From Phaseolus vulgaris (lineage: Eukaryota; Streptophyta; Magnoliopsida; Fabales; Fabaceae), in contig NC_023754.2 in the NCBI RefSeq assembly GCF_000499845.2, positions 9,351,949 to 9,415,948 of the forward strand: a DNA stretch of 64,000 nucleotides, read 5' to 3'. The notes under the pieces were generated by a model, which saw only the letters and a list, made by a program, of their open reading frames with translations, searched no databases and had not been told where the DNA came from. Both the position numbers and the translations under genes were made by a program. Below are positions 11,770 to 21,993 of the stretch, piece after piece (positions within the stretch are counted from its first letter, which is position 1; every line of letters starts with the position of its first letter).

Positions 11770-13265
11770 CATGGGAACCCTTTAGCCACTTTCCTGTTCC
11801 TTATGCTGGCAAAAGAGTTAGAGATAAAAGGATTAATGTAAGTATGCTACAATATGTGGATGACTGTTTTTTTACAAAGATAATACAAATAGTATATTCA
11901 TTGTTAAAAAACTTATGAACTGCTTTGAGTTGGCTTCTGGGTTGAAAGTGAATTACTAAAAAAGAAGAATTAGTGGGGTGGGAATTAATTATAGTAGACT
12001 AAAGAGTCTTGTGTTCGTTCTCAACTGTGATACTTGGAAACTCTGTTTACATATTTGGAAGTGGAGGTTAGGGGTAATCATAGGAAACTTTTGGGATAAT
12101 GTTAGAAAAAGTAAGGAAAAGGTTGGGAAAGTGAAAAGGAAAGTGTGTATCTATGGCAGACATGATTTGTTTGCTTAAATTTTTTTCTTACATCTATTCC
12201 TTTGTTCTATGTATCGCACTTCCTCATGTTGGTGTCAATGATGAAAGAGTTGAAAAATTTATAGTGGACTTTTCTGTGGCGTTGGGACTCGGATGGTAGG
12301 AAAATAGGTTGGGCCAAAGAGCATGGTGGGTTAGAAATCATTGATATAAGACATTTTAATTGCGCTTTATTAGGAAAATAAATCTGGAGACTCAAAATTG
12401 AGAATGGAGGGTTATGGTTGGAAGTATTACAATATAAAAAGAAGGAATCAATGTGGTGGAGGGATCTAAAAAGAATTTGAAAGTTGGATGAGTGGGAGAA
12501 TAATTTTGAAGACAATGGTACGTGAGAGATAGGTAATGAGAAGTCTGTAAGGTTTTGGAAAGATAAGTGGGTGGAGAGTGAGGATTTAAAGACTAAGTTC
12601 TCAAGACTCTACTCCATATCCAAAAATAAAGAGTGTAAGTTGTACCAAGTTGGGTGTAAAAATAATAATAAATGGAGCTAAAAGTTGAATTGAAGAAGGA
12701 ACCTGTTTGTATGGGAAATGAATCAAGTGGATCAATTAATGGCGTTGTTGGAAAATAAGGAAGTTGTTGTGAAAGGTGTAGGAGAAGGAGAAAATGATAA
12801 ATGGATATGGAGGGAGGGGTCAGCGGGCGGTAAAGTCAACATATACAATTTTAAGGAGAAGGTGAACATAGGTCTCTGTTTCAACGCTTATGGAAAATAA
12901 AAACCCTCCCCTCCGTACATGTGAATGCTTGGAGAGTTCTGCAAAATGTAGTAGTAACAAGGGATAATTATGTAAGTCGAGGAGTTGTTTTAGAAAGTAG
13001 TTTATGTGTTGTATGTGGAGAAGAAGATGAGACGATATCCCATTTGTTTTTCAATTATAAAATAGCTTGACTTGTTTAGGGTATGTGTTATGCTTGGTTG
13101 GGTGTGTTATTAGTTAATCAGTACGATGCAAAGTCACATTTCATGCACTTTAATCTCTCTTTTTTGAATGAGTTTAGTAATAGAGTTCGGGGAAACATGT
13201 GGGTAGCAATAATTGGTGAGTTATGGAAACATAAGAACAAATGAATTTTTAAGAGTGAGAGAGTA
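11770..13265 (+). pseudogene. LINE reverse transcriptase C-terminal half and zinc-finger region, decayed
   Basis: The frame resumes with HGNPLATFLF. The catalytic motif YVDD is at 11853-11864, followed by NCFELASGLKVNY. Further on come WAKEHGGLEIIDIRHFNCAL (about 12305), VRFWKDKW (12550) and a zinc-finger-like CVVCGEEDETISHLFF (13010). The order matches plant L1-like elements: RT, linker, then the C-terminal zf-RVT domain. Several stops and frame changes show it is dead. No endonuclease domain or poly(A) tail was identified. Confidence 0.75.
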
Positions 13266-13289
13266 CATCATGTGGAGGGTGGCTGTTAT

Positions 13290-13860
13290 GGCCCAAGAGA
13301 ATGCAACTGAAGATCATGATGAAACATCAATGAGTAGCCCAATAGCAAAGAGCAGGCCCAAAAGACAAAGCACAAAGCCTAAGTATTTTTTATGATTATG
13401 ATTGTACTATGAAAGGAAAAAGAAAGTAATGGTTGAGAATTTGAATTGGAACAAAGGGCAGAGTAGTATTTTTCCAAGTTGTTAGGATTCCATAGATTTG
13501 TTTTTCTATTGAGGCATATCTTTTTTTTCTCTGTTTTGCCATTCTGTTTTACTGAGTTGGTAGTTGTTGTTTTGTTTTGGCTATATATGTATAGAAACTT
13601 TGATAGTAATGAAAGCAGAGAATTATCCAGTATTTCATTATCTTTTGGAGGAAGCCTAACCTGTAAAATAGGCATTCCAGTGGCACAATTAAATGTTTGG
13701 TCATAGATTACTGTCAAGGAATATTTAGAAGACTTAACCTTATTCTGAATGGTGCATGGATCCTTTAGCATGTTTGATTTATATTAAGAGTTAGTAGTTA
13801 TGTGGAGATTATATGTTTTTTCCCTCATACGAGCTAACCCCATGTGCTAGTCTTAGATAA
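13290..13860 (+). mobile_element. Possible 3' end of an LTR retrotransposon: polyprotein tail and LTR start
   Basis: A short frame ends in SRPKRQSTKPKYFL then stop (13395). It resembles the basic tails at the C-terminus of some plant gypsy polyproteins. About 85 bp on, TGTTAGGATTCC (13478) could begin an LTR, with a TATA-like CTATATATGTATAG near 13580. No second LTR or TSD was found. This is inference from weak resemblance. Confidence 0.3.
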
Positions 13861-13904
13861 GGTGTTGAGTGTTTTATTGCAGGTACATTAGATAATGATG
13901 AAGG

Positions 13905-14165
13905 TTAATCTTGGAAGGAGGTAAGGCTTGGTGAGAAGAGGACTCGTGGGCGAGCAACTATGCACGATGGAAGATCAAAGCATGTCACGTGTTTTGGTGG
14001 TAGTAGCAGTGGAAGTTCTGTTAAAAGGAAGCAAAGTATGCTATATAGAAGGCACCAACAACGACAGTCCTGTAAGGGTGCAATAGAAGATTTCTGGTTT
14101 CTGACATTTTTTAGGGTGCATGTTTCGCCAACCTATTTTGGAGAAGATTTGAAGGTGAGATAAGG
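13905..14165 (+). pseudogene. Possible LINE ORF1 N-terminal fragment
   Basis: SWKEVRLGEKRTRGRATMHD followed by GRSKHVTCF has the look of plant LINE ORF1 proteins just before their RNA-binding domain, but that domain is not visible. The reading continues as basic, low-information sequence to a stop at 14163. Identity is uncertain. Confidence 0.25.
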
Positions 14166-14368
14166 ATTCAAAGTTTAGATGCAGCAGGTATCAAAACAAA
14201 CAAATTAGGGTCAAAATAATTTGGAATACGTTAATTTGTTACAAAACAAGTGGTGGTTTGTAGCGTAAGTGGTATATTTTGGAGTGTATTCTAGGTAGTA
14301 ATGTTGAAATGTTTGTAGTATCAGAGTACTTACCCATGCTCTCCTTGGAGTTTAGCTCAAGATTATGT

Positions 14369-15312
14369 CATTGGTGCAAAAAAGCAAAACGAGTGCAACT
14401 ATTTTACATTTATAAGGGCGACTATATAACCGCATTTGATGAGAACACATTTGTAAATCGAAGAGATAAGAAGGCGGCTATATAGCCGCATTCGTAAATT
14501 CGATTTATAAATGCGACTATTTACATAGCCGCATTTATAAATCACATTTACAAGAGACGTTTAGGATTCCTTTTCTTTTTCGCTGTTGATTGGGTTTCTA
14601 ATCAAAGTTCTCAACTTTGATATTTTCCGAAGAACATGGTCATTATTGTAGCATTTCTTTTGATCTCTTGGGGCATCCATATCATACCTCTTTGTATTTC
14701 ATCCCAATGGAAGTCCAAAAAACGCAAATAAAAATTCCACAATGAAACGAAAATATATGATGGAGCAAGGTGGCAACAACGACAAGGAAGGCATAATAGA
14801 AAGCAAACAAAAACCTTCCTAATGAAGCATGACCTTAGTAATAGCATAAGACAAAACATAAGAGAACGCAAAACATACAAAAATCAATGGTGAAGAAGAA
14901 GAGAGGAAGACAATGTTTACCGATGGCACGAAGACAATGCAAAGAAGAGAGGAAGCACATAAGAGAAACGAAGCGCAAGAGAAAGGAGAGTATCAAAACG
15001 AAAGTGACGCGTTTCTAAATTAGGGTTAAAAAGGTTTTAAGAAGGCGACTATTTGTAAAGCCGTATTCGTAAATCAAGCATTTGATTTACAAGGACGACT
15101 ATACAAATAGATGCCCTTGTAAATCAAAATGCTTTGATATACAAATAGCCGCCCTTGTAAATCCAAACGCTTGATTTACAAGTGCGACTTTACTAATAAT
15201 CGCACTTGTAAATGAACTTAATTACAAAAATGTCATCGTGTTTTTAACAAAAGTGTTTGAGCGCAAAGTTGCACTAAATAAACCACACTTGTTTATGCAT
15301 TTTGCACTAGTG
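14369..15312. mobile_element. CACTA-like non-autonomous element with CACTAGTGCAAAA-type ends
   Basis: Read inward from the right, the end is CACTAGTGCAAAATGC. The left end CATTGGTGCAAAAAAG is a degenerate match. Both subterminal regions contain AGTGCAACT and many copies of GCGACTAT and TTTGTAAATC-type words in both orientations (about 14415-14560 and 15040-15220). Flanking triplets are TGT and TAT, an imperfect duplication. There is no transposase. Confidence 0.55.
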
Positions 15313-16484
15313 TATGGATGTGTTATGTTTTGTTTGGTTTTCTTAATTTAATGTATACTATGTTTTTGGAATATGCGTAAGAGTTGATAGAGAATGGTGA
15401 AGTTATTTTGTATACGAATTAAAATATTCTTGAAATATTTTTATTATATTAATTTTTTCTTTGTTAATAAAAAAAGATATCGTTATTATAATTTGATCTT
15501 ATTTTTAGTTGATGAAGGATTTTTAATATATTCTTTCATGTCAAGCAATGAACATCTTAAAATAAAACTAATTATTTATGAATGGATTAACGGAAGTTGG
15601 TTAAGAAGTAAATCATATTCAACATTACAAAAACATACTTTATTACCATATTAGAAAATGAATTTTAAATTCAACTCAATATTACAATATTAACATAATT
15701 TTTTTTTTCATTTCTCATATTTAAAAATTTATATATGAAGACACAGAGATCTTGATCCTAACACATGCATGAAATGTTGATCCTTCTTTCCCTAAACTCT
15801 TCCAAGTTTTGTTGCAACACGTCGAAGCAATTTTTTCAATGCTTCATTTTCCTTTGGTGTCATTGAAATGTGAGTGTGATAGAGGAAGATGAAATTAAAA
15901 GGTTGAGTGGTGTTCATGGTGGTAGCGGGTATTTGACGTTCATGTATGTTTCTTTGTTTTGTACTTTCATTCATACGTCTTCTCTCATGCATTGGGTCCT
16001 TACATTTGACTCGTCACTTCCCTCTACCGTCACATCCATTTAATCTAAACGCGCTTTTTTAATAGTGTACGGCCAAAATTTAAAAAATGTACGGTATAAT
16101 AATTATTTTTGTTCAGCAACTGCGTGTGGCCATCACAATTCTGTTTGTTAGAAATTATAGTTAAGTCAATTAAGAATCAAGTATATAATCTTTTAGATAT
16201 TATACTCAACTCAAAATTTTAAATATTGAATTTGTGAGTATTTTTTTTTGTTTGATCTACATATTTTTTCTCAATAAAAAAATTTCACATTCATTGTTTT
16301 ATCACTTTTTAAAAAAAAAATCTCTTTTTTTCACATTAGAACATGTTTTTAAAGGGTACGTAGAAGTAATTTTACAAGATAAAATATTCTATTTTACTTC
16401 TTTATTAGAGATTTTGTTTTCTTTCTTATTTTAGCTACTTAAGATGTATATTTTTTACTTTCTCATTTGATATATTTTGATCAT
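15313..16484. other. AT-rich stretch, no confident gene
   Basis: A slightly less AT-rich part (15770-16050) contains a minus-strand 66-residue frame with no family resemblance I can name. Nothing else noted. Confidence 0.5.
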
Positions 16485-16867
16485 CACTACAAGAAAATCA
16501 TTAAATAAAAACTAATTCTAAAAATAAAAAATAATTAGTTTCTATATTGACTAAATTAGAGACCAATTTAGAAACTAAAAAAATTATTGATTTCTAAATT
16601 AGTTTCTATTATTGTTAAATAATTTCTAAATTTGTATCTAAATTAGCTACTAAGGTTTTTGCTATGAAATTTAGAATCTAAATAATTGATAATTAAAACA
16701 TTGGTAGCTAATTAGATACCAATTTAGAAACTATTTATCAATAATAAAAACTAATTTAGAAACCAATATTTTTTTAGTCTCTAAAATAGTATCTAATTTA
16801 GTCACTATAACAACAAATTATTTTTTGTCTATAAAATTGGTTTCTATTCAATGATTTTCTTGTAGTG
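16485..16867. mobile_element. Intact foldback MITE with CACTA termini
   Basis: It opens CACTACAAGAAAATCATTAA, and the last 20 bases are its near-perfect inverse, finishing TTTTCTTGTAGTG. The whole 383 bp is close to palindromic: phrases such as GGTAGCTAATTAGATACC reappear inverted around a centre near 16675, so it could form one long hairpin. No gene. Flanking triplets do not match. Related copies lie at 4315, 7130 and 8726. Confidence 0.75.
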
Positions 16868-16939
16868 GACTTACGGAAATAGGTTTAAATAACTCACTCA
16901 TTGTTTTAATACCTTATTAAAAATAGATTTATACATAAT

Positions 16940-17072
16940 ACTAATTATACCATTAACCATTAATTTGAATTGATGTTACACATTTACTCGATATCAAAGA
17001 GTGTTAATATCAAGGAGTCCTAAGAGATATTGAATATTAAACTCATATTGGAGACGTGCATCAGGAAATATT
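16940..17072 (+). repeat. 5' LTR remnant of T3 (outer part)
   Basis: CTCATATTGGAGACGTGCAT and CAGGAAATATT align with TTCATATAAGAGATGCACAT and ATGGAATATC in the 3' LTR (25088-25120). The inner remainder is 18029-18069. Most mismatches are C-to-T or G-to-A. The outer limit is not defined. Confidence 0.45.
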
Positions 17073-18023
17073 TGTTGGAATTATAGGCCTTTAAACAAGA
17101 AGGGGGGTGAATATATTTTCGCAAATTCTTGGCAAAAATGAATATTAACGCAGAATCACAGAAGAAGCAATTAGAAAAGCCAATCAACAAAACTGTTTTA
17201 ATTTGATTCCAGAAAATCAATCGATTGCTTTTATCAGTACTTTGAAAAATCACATATCAAATAGTTTTATAAGTAGTGAGAGATAGAGAGATTGAACACA
17301 CAAGGGTTATACTGGTTCACTCTTAACTTGAGCTACATCCAATCCACAAAAACCCCTAGGTATTTCACTAAGCAATCAAATACATATTACACAACACAAG
17401 CACCAAAGAGGTGATCTTGAACCCTTCAAGAACACTCACCCTCTTTGAAACAGAACCACTATAGATCATAACACCCTCTGCCTGTAGACATCAATTTCTC
17501 ACACTTTTACAAAATGAATTAAGGAACAACAAAGAATAGGAAGGATCACACCATATACAAAAATGAATACAACAGAACCTACTTCACTCTTAATCAATGC
17601 AAAGCTCTTAACAATCCTGCAATCTTTGGAAAATCTATTTGATCTTTTGTAATCTGATCTCTCTCTCAAATTAGAGATTCAAAAACCAATTATATAGCCT
17701 AAAAAACCAAAACATATTTGAAATAAGCAAAAACAGTTTTAACAGATTTAACCAATTTTGTTATGTTTTCAAAAAATCAATCGATTGATCCTTTCCAAAA
17801 CTACCAAGTTTAAAACAACCGATTGAAACGATAAATCAACATGTTATTTTTCACTTACTTTGAAAAACACTTTTTCTTTTAAAGAACATGGTTGATTTAG
17901 TTTTGGATCAAGCTAAGAGTGGATTGACAAATTCTAATCTACCCAGAACCCATGCCACAAGCAACAACCTAGTCTTTAAGCAATCTTCATAGATTTGGAG
18001 ACATCAAAGCTTCAAGTTCAACA
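17073..18023 (-). mobile_element. Solo LTR (951 bp) inserted in the T3 5' LTR
   Basis: It starts TGTTGGAATTATAGG, ends CTTCAAGTTCAACA, and is flanked by a perfect 5-bp duplication ATATT (17068-17072 and 18024-18028). It is related to the R1 LTRs at 19200 and 21994 but runs minus: ACTGGTTCACTC and GAGCTACATCCA are the inverse of R1 phrases. No internal region remains, so LTR-LTR recombination is the likely origin. It contains variants of the paired AACAACCGATTG motif (17215, 17770, 17815). Confidence 0.85.
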
Positions 18024-18069
18024 ATATTCGCTTTGTAGTGATGAGATCTTCTCGATCTATATATGAACA

Positions 18070-18088
18070 ATTGACGTCCATCGTGAAG
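18070..18088 (+). promoter_or_regulatory. Mutated primer-binding site of T3
   Basis: ATTGACGTCCATCGTGAAG directly follows the LTR end GAACA. It differs from the T1 site (TTTGGCGCCCACCGTGGGG) by one first-base change and five C-to-T or G-to-A transitions. Confidence 0.6.
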
Positions 18089-18169
18089 TCGAGGAGGACT
18101 AAGAAGACTTTATGGGAATTGTGAGAAACAAAACTAGCAAACAAAGAACGACGAGGGAGAATGATTTAT

Positions 18170-19199
18170 GTAGCCCTACTTATGGTCCTTTAGAGAGATG
18201 GCCAAAATGAAGTCAAAAAGCGAAGAAGAAATTTGAGCTCTCCAACATGAGAATGAGGAGATGAGAAAGATGTTGGACGAGGGGTCACGGGCACCCTACA
18301 ACAACGAATCTGACCAGGATATACCCACAAAGATAACCTAAGTGACGTTCCCATTCGTCATGATCCGACGACTAAAAATTGGTGGCTAGAAGATCGAATC
18401 CAGGCCGAATACTTCGACCCATATTTTCGAGATAGTGGGAGGAGTTTGTCGAAACCCCTTCATCATGGAATAGTGGAAGCCCAGCTGCCTACAAGTTGGA
18501 ATGGATTAAGCATAGATAGATATGACGAAGTGATCGATCCTGACGAGCACATCGATGTTAACACGACACATATTAGCTTATACACCATGGATGACAACGT
18601 CATGTGCAGAGTCTTCCTAACATCCCTAAAGGGAGGAGCCCTCAATTAGTTTACTTGAACTCCTCTATATGTCAATTGATTGCTTTGAGACATTGATAGC
18701 CAAGTTTGGGAGCAATTTGCGAAAAATTGACCTCACAACCTCACCTCAATAACCCTAGTAAATGTTTGCTAAGAAAAGGGAGAGTAAGTGTGCTTATTCA
18801 TGGAAAGGTTCGAGAATATAGCTTTAAATATTCAAAAACTTATTCCCGATGTAACCCTGCACCACACGGTAATGATCTTAAGGTTGAGACTTTTTGTCGA
18901 TAACCTATGCAAGAAGTTAGTCGTTGACTTAGACGAGCTACGAAGGACGGCTGCAAAATTCATGTAGCTGGAAGAGTTGCGTGAGTTTAGAAACAATGCT
19001 CGGGCTGAGATGCTTCCAAACAAGAAAGAGGTTGAGAAGTAAGGCCGACATCAAAGCGATACCAAGAGAGAAAATTAGGGAACAATAAGAGATAAACTGC
19101 AAAGAAGGAGGCCAAGAAGATACAATTGAAAGGTAAAGTTGAGAGCCTTTCATCAAGGTGATTTCGTGTGGCAGATACACAGTGGTGCAAGGAAAAATG
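18170..19199 (+). pseudogene. T3 gag (Tat type), broken
   Basis: The frame at 18446-18649 reads EVIDPDEHIDVNTTHISLYT then VMCRVFLTSLKGGALN. This is the conserved core of Tat/Ogre-type gag, whose product packages element RNA. The family's next conserved Trp codon is read as TAG here. Downstream gag segments are found in shifted frames to about 19050 with several stops. Gag is cut at 19199 by the R1 insertion; the next bases of T3 resume at 23129. It is not functional. Confidence 0.7.
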
Positions 19200-20322
19200 T
19201 GTTGAACCAAGTGGTGTTCAAGCTTTGACGAATCCAAACCCTTTGAAGGATGTTGAAGCCTTGGCTGAGCTTGCTATTGCTGTGCTGTTTTAGTTTAGTT
19301 ATGGGGTAGTTTGAGTGTTGTAATCCACCCCTTGATTAAATCTAAAGCATAGGCATTCTCAATCTTTTTGAAAGAAAAATGTTTTTCAAACTAAGTTAAA
19401 CCAACCGATTGTTTTGTCGAAACAACCAATTGTTTATACTTAGATGTTTTGAGAAAAGATTGAAAACTGTTTTTCAAATGGTTGAACTGTTAGAACCAAA
19501 ACAACCGATTGATTCGAGGAAACAACCGATTGTTTGTTTTGGTACCATAACAGAAAAACTGTTTTATCTTTGATTGAGCTTTAAATAATTTAACTGCTTA
19601 CGCTGCAGTCTTTAAATGCTTTGACCAATCATTAAATGCAATAAAAGAGTTTGTTAAGATTTGATAACAAACAACATCTTTGAATATATTTTAGAAAAAC
19701 ATATTTTTGAAAATAAGTTTTTGAATAAGAGTTTTTCAAAGAGTTGAGATTGCTTAGAGTTTGTGATTGATCAATGTGTGTGGAATAGGATTCTGCTTGT
19801 ATTGATTTCAGATTATCTTCTGTAACAAGTGTAATCCTTGTACTCTGCTGAACAAGTTTCGTTTATGTGTTTGCTGAGATTGGCTGTGTGTTCTTGAGGG
19901 GATTAAGATCAACAATCTTAGTGTTGGTGTGTTGGCCAAGAAGAGTGTATGTCTTGAGGTGTTCAAGGTCACTTTCTTGGTTGTGGTGTAAGTGATCAAG
20001 GTGTGATTGCTTAGTGGATTTCCTTAGAGGTTTTCTGAGAAGACTGGATGTAGCTCTTGATTTGGAGTGAACCAGTGTAAACATCTGTGTGCAATCTCTC
20101 TATCCCTAACTCTTTAAATTCAGTTTTGTTTGTTGTTTGCTGGTATAAACAACCGAATGTTTCTGTGAAACAACCGATTGTTTTTCTGGTATTGCTGTTT
20201 TGGCAAACTGAATTTCTTATCAATTGTTTCTTGAGATAATTTCATTCTTGTTTTAAAAGTTTGCGAAAACCCTCTTTAAACAATTCACCCCCCCCTGTAG
20301 TTTAAAGTCATCCATTCTAACA
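19200..20322 (+). repeat. 5' LTR of R1
   Basis: 1123 bp, TG...CA. It contains three pairs of a 15-bp AACAACCGATTGTTT-like motif near 19399, 19499 and 20146, the two members starting 21 bp apart. It is followed by ATTGGTCTTGCAACATC, the presumed primer-binding region. Confidence 0.9.
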
Positions 20323-20390
20323 ATTGGTCTTGCAACATCTCTTGCAAAAATCTGTGAAGTGAGCTCTTCTCTGTTTTCTTCTCTGCCATC

Positions 20391-21576
20391 ATGGAATCAA
20401 CTCCTCCCACCTCAAAGAGAGTCAAAACTAGGGTTGTAAGGTCTGGAGAAAGGCTAGAAGGCTGGTTTTCTGGAGACAATGATCTTATTGAGAGGTATAG
20501 GTATGAAACAAGTATAAAAAAGATAAACAACCCCAAGGTTGTGTGCTTTGATTGGCTGAAAAGTCAAAAGCTTGATAATGTAAGGAGGCTGCTCAAAGAT
20601 CAATCTCTCAGAAAGTTCCTAGAGATGAAGGGAAACATTTCCCAGATTTGGTAAGGGTGTTCTACACAAACCTAAAGTTTGAGGGAAACAATCTAGTTTC
20701 TCATGTGAAAGGTGTAGAAATGGAGATAACTCATGAAGTATGGATTGCTGTTGCTGGTCTCAAGTTCTCTGGGCTTAGAATCAACAAGGGAAACCTTGGT
20801 GTAGTGGAGGATTTTAACAAAATCCAATACTACAAGAGTTGCTTGAAGAATCAACATGCTCGGTTGGAGGTCTAAAGCTTGATGAAAGATTGCTTGCCCT
20901 CATTGTGACTTGGATTCTAACTCCAAGGGGGAGTAATCATTCTGTTCTTACTGAGGAAGATCTGGTACATATTTTCTGCATCATGAAGAAGATCAAAATC
21001 AATTGGATCCACATCATCAAAGAGCACATGCAAAAGGCTATGAGGTTAAGTGACTATCACTATCCATATGCTGTTTTGGTATCTAAATTTCTACTCTATT
21101 TTGAAGTGAACCTTGAAGATGAAACATCTGAGTTGGTCAAGTCAACTTAAGAGTTGAACAATGGATCACTCAGCAAAATGGGTTTTACCAAAGTAGGCGG
21201 CAAATGGATTAGCAAGGATGGTGACCTTGGTGCCTCATCTAGTGGTGTTGCTGATCTTGAACAAGATGAGCCTGCTGATATGGATGTTCAACATGAAGAT
21301 CCACCTGAAGATTATCAAGATGCTGGACCAAGTGATGGTGTTGGAAATCAAGAAGAAAGGATGCAAACCATGTCTCCTTTTGAAAGACTCATGGTAAATA
21401 GGCTTGATAGCTTTGCGGAGAATCAAAGAAATCTTCATGATCAATGTGTAAGCAATTTCCAGAGGATTGACAACAGGTTTGACAACATGGATGCACGCTT
21501 CATGACTCTAGATGAACAGATTGAAGTTGTCCAGAACCAAATTTTTGATCTTCAGTTTGCTGATGATGATGAATGA
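20391..21576 (+). pseudogene. Transposase_32-like (plant transposon protein domain) ORF of R1
   Basis: The start ATG at 20391 opens MESTPPTSKRVKTRVVRSGE. The conserved block PDLVRVFYTNLKFEGNN, then VKGVEMEITHEVWIAVAGL, then LTPRGSNHSVLTEEDLVHIF matches the domain often called Transposase_32 or putative plant transposon protein in legume genomes; its biochemical role is unknown. The C-terminal part (21154-21576) is acidic, then coiled-coil-like (RLDSFAENQRNLHDQ). Defects are a 1-bp frameshift near 20632, another near 20860 and a TAA at about 21148, so the copy is dead. It is the only gene between the LTRs. It could also be viewed as a diverged gag. Confidence 0.65.
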
Positions 21577-21579
21577 AGA

Positions 21580-21617
21580 AAAACAACCGGTTGATATATC
21601 GGAACAACCGATTGTTT
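21580..21617 (+). promoter_or_regulatory. Paired 15-bp motif in the R1 internal region
   Basis: AACAACCGGTTGATATATCG is followed by AACAACCGATTGTTT, the starts 21 bp apart, just after the ORF stop. The same paired arrangement is found three times in each LTR. Function unknown. Confidence 0.45.
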
Positions 21618-21993
21618 TTAGTGGTTATATCTGGTTTTTAAAATTCTCTTTCTTTCTGCTGTTGCTGCTTTAATTCTGATGTAATCAAAACAATATCTTG
21701 TTTTATCTCTTCTCTTTGTCTATTTGTGACGAAAAATAGGGGGAGATATATATGTTGTGTTTAAATATCTGTTTTTTAGTTGTTAAAACAATTTGGATGA
21801 GTAAAACCTTATAGGTTTTTGCTCTTATATTTGTTTATGATATTTTGCTCTGAACTTTAATTCTTATATTTGTGTTAACCAAATATCAGAAGTTCTATGC
21901 TTTGTTCAAAACTGTATCTTGCAGGAACTGCTTCAGATTCAATAAGGTACAACACAAGCATCAGGGTTTTGTCTTCATCAAATAGGGGAAGAT

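Noticed and set aside
15792..15992. 66-residue minus ORF ending KENEALKKLLRRVATKLGRV
   Set aside because: Short, isolated, no recognised domain or neighbouring exon.
19808..20223. Minus-strand ORFs in the R1 LTR, repeated at 22426-22878
   Set aside because: Antisense reading of the two LTR copies, with no protein family match.
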